This document shows, one piece after another, positions 6,901 to 7,243 of a stretch of DNA of 7,243 nucleotides. The translations under genes and the position numbers were made by a program. Under the pieces are notes generated by a model, which was not told where the DNA came from, made no database searches, and saw nothing but the letters and a program-made list of their open reading frames with translations. Where the stretch lies: positions 1 to 7,243 of the forward strand of contig MNQS01000169.1 of the NCBI GenBank assembly GCA_001915545.1. Direction: 5' to 3'. How positions within the stretch are numbered: the first letter of the stretch is position 1; each line of letters starts with the position of its first letter. Source of the DNA: Bacteroides sp. 43_108. GTDB taxonomy: Bacteria > Bacteroidota > Bacteroidia > Bacteroidales > Bacteroidaceae.

Positions 6901-7243
6901 TACTACAACCACTTCTTGAAGAGTTTGTGAATCTTCTTGAAGAATAATTTTTAAAGATTCTCCTTTAAATTTAATCTCTTGGGTAAGATATCCCACAAAG
7001 GAAACTTGGATAACATCTCCTTGTTTAACACCTGACAAGGAAAAGTCACCATCAATACCGGTAATAGTACCATTGGTCGTACCTTTCACTACTACAGACG
7101 CACCGATAACGGTTTCACCTGTAGCATCTACTACGACTCCCTTACACGTCCCTGTCTGTTGTGTGATTTTCACATCGGCAACGCCGGGATTGGCGACCGC
7201 GTATGCTGCTCCTGTAGAGGCACCCATTAGGAACAGCAACATA
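3985..7243 (-). CDS. SusC/RagA-family TonB-dependent outer-membrane transporter (5' end outside the window)
   Basis: This is an energised outer-membrane importer that pairs with the SusD-like lipoprotein next to it. Numbering is from the first Met in the window (codon 7240-7242). That Met is probably internal, because the sequence opens MLLFLMGAST with no preceding Lys/Arg; the true start should lie a few to some tens of residues upstream. The signal peptide ends near AYA (13-15). A carboxypeptidase-regulatory-like domain covers about 32-103 (GVVVDATGETVIGASV, then DGDFSLSGVKQG). A TonB-box-like stretch LQEVVVVGYG follows at 108-117, then the plug domain to about 236, with R174-G, YVIDD (181-185), ILKDAAATAVYGPRAANG and ATKRG. 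The rest is beta-barrel with many aromatic strand ends, a D892-L-N-G-D-G metal-site-like loop, and the terminal strand SYTLGVTVTL. No STN domain is visible before the regulatory-like domain, which argues against FecR/ECF-sigma signalling unless it lies upstream. The substrate is unknown. Confidence 0.97.
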   Translation of the reverse strand, partial: MLLFLMGASTGAAYAVANPGVADVKITQQTGTCKGVVVDATGETVIGASVVVKGTTNGTITGIDGDFSLSGVKQGDVIQVSFVGYLTQEIKFKGESLKIILQEDSQTLQEVVVVGYGGVQKAKTMTASAATVKMSELAKLPVASMSEGLGGRVTGVVTQQASGAPGENARIWIRGGENILYVIDDVVMDSGQGNEFFNRLRPDDIASMSILKDAAATAVYGPRAANGVVVIATKRGQEGAPTITLNQKVSIMTPAYRPKGLSSYEYALARNEAELASFQESPTFNDTELSKYYMGDLWQKGYGFEEIRNLVNERYNLGYSLQDINDLFDPLKTQGKNIQDYYSSYDPWDMFDHTQPMYQTNVSLRGGGERIKYYSSLGYMKQNGVSDKYSYEQVNMILNTDAMLLSDKSLKFTFNLNGNTSNNNKPADGEGVFNNAMYGDWMPKRPAAWSTGLPRKGSVEAQLNNGFNNTESYRFQMNAALKWSVPWVEGLSAQASLNFTTSYYHQRHFNHDQEGVYDNPYATAVSSYNPENANLYEKWNKYKLLTGIFQIDYTRSFGKHNLSAMVNYQSQVRKSNWTDAKKKGYPTTLAPQLDLGGTLVSAGGSAEEWGSASYIGRFTYDYDNKYLFQYSANYNGSLSYSPDKRWGYFQAFSLGWVMSDEVWFKNLVNPNIVNMIKLRGGFGLVGNEVGSPFSFLTQYAQSSNRILFGENMASNVGWYESDVANNLQWSSSKQYGIGLDFGFLKDRLTGSFDTFLYLNKGDVMDMTDDMIRVDILGMPNTPKINAPYTTSRKGGFEVSLNWQDKIGKVGYRVGVNYSYWDERVTRHSSSDSDWWTPTFDNIGKRPYVTNGESITYPYGLKTNGLHGSWQKMYNSLLHANNNMTLGTPALVDLNGDGRVNDYYVFNAEGSTPHTQFGVTLGADWNGFDLELFFQGATGARGAMPSPLRSQQSYMWNYGQYAFQNAYTPSNPDVDAALPTPVPEGNGFGYSYIDIWSFDASYLKLKNISLRYDLKRSVLKNLPVIQGLDLSFVVTNAFTWTKKSYPLKDLQDPEFITTGASIYNNNGTLGSYPTQRSYTLGVTVTL

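Noticed and set aside
1..7243. A mobile element, CRISPR array, tRNA/rRNA or defence system
   Set aside because: No transposase or integrase reading frame, terminal inverted repeats, regularly spaced repeats or structured RNA genes were seen. All substantial coding sequence is accounted for by PUL-type or secreted proteins.

Overview
The window looks like part of a gut Bacteroidales chromosome (Bacteroides, Phocaeicola or Parabacteroides type). It carries a SusC/SusD outer-membrane nutrient-uptake pair, lipoprotein and Sec signals of Bacteroidetes style, A-rich leaders without a clear Shine-Dalgarno sequence, and the tail of a GH92-type alpha-mannosidase. These are the hallmarks of a polysaccharide utilization locus (PUL). 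I see no mobile elements, RNA genes or CRISPR arrays.

Layout from left to right. Positions 2-124 hold the last 40 codons of a plus-strand gene that reads as the C-terminus of a GH92 glycosidase. It is followed by a very strong intrinsic terminator at 141-191. Positions 192-516 are a convergent, AT-rich intergenic stretch with several small inverted and direct repeats but no credible gene. Everything after that is on the minus strand and is transcribed right to left: a SusC-like TonB-dependent transporter (3985-7243, 5' end outside the window), a SusD-like surface lipoprotein (1987-3972), a small unassigned lipoprotein (1249-1974), a hairpin at 1192-1220, and a small secreted protein of unknown function (517-1164).

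The first three minus-strand genes are very tightly spaced, with 12 nt between stop and ATG at both junctions, so they almost certainly form one operon. The expected mechanism is that of a SusCD 'pedal bin': the SusD-like lipoprotein captures an oligosaccharide (or other ligand) at the cell surface and acts as the lid of the SusC-like barrel, which imports it with TonB energy. The third lipoprotein sits where PULs usually encode a surface glycan-binding protein (the SusE/SusF position) and is the best candidate for a poorly described component. The 215-residue secreted protein lies beyond the hairpin and is probably a separate or read-through unit.

The GH92 gene is convergent with the operon and ends in its own terminator, so a link to alpha-mannoside substrates is suggestive only. 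The operon's promoter, its regulator and any matching enzymes lie upstream of the right edge and cannot be seen. The overall content is a fairly ordinary PUL segment. The open questions concern the two small proteins and the control element between them.
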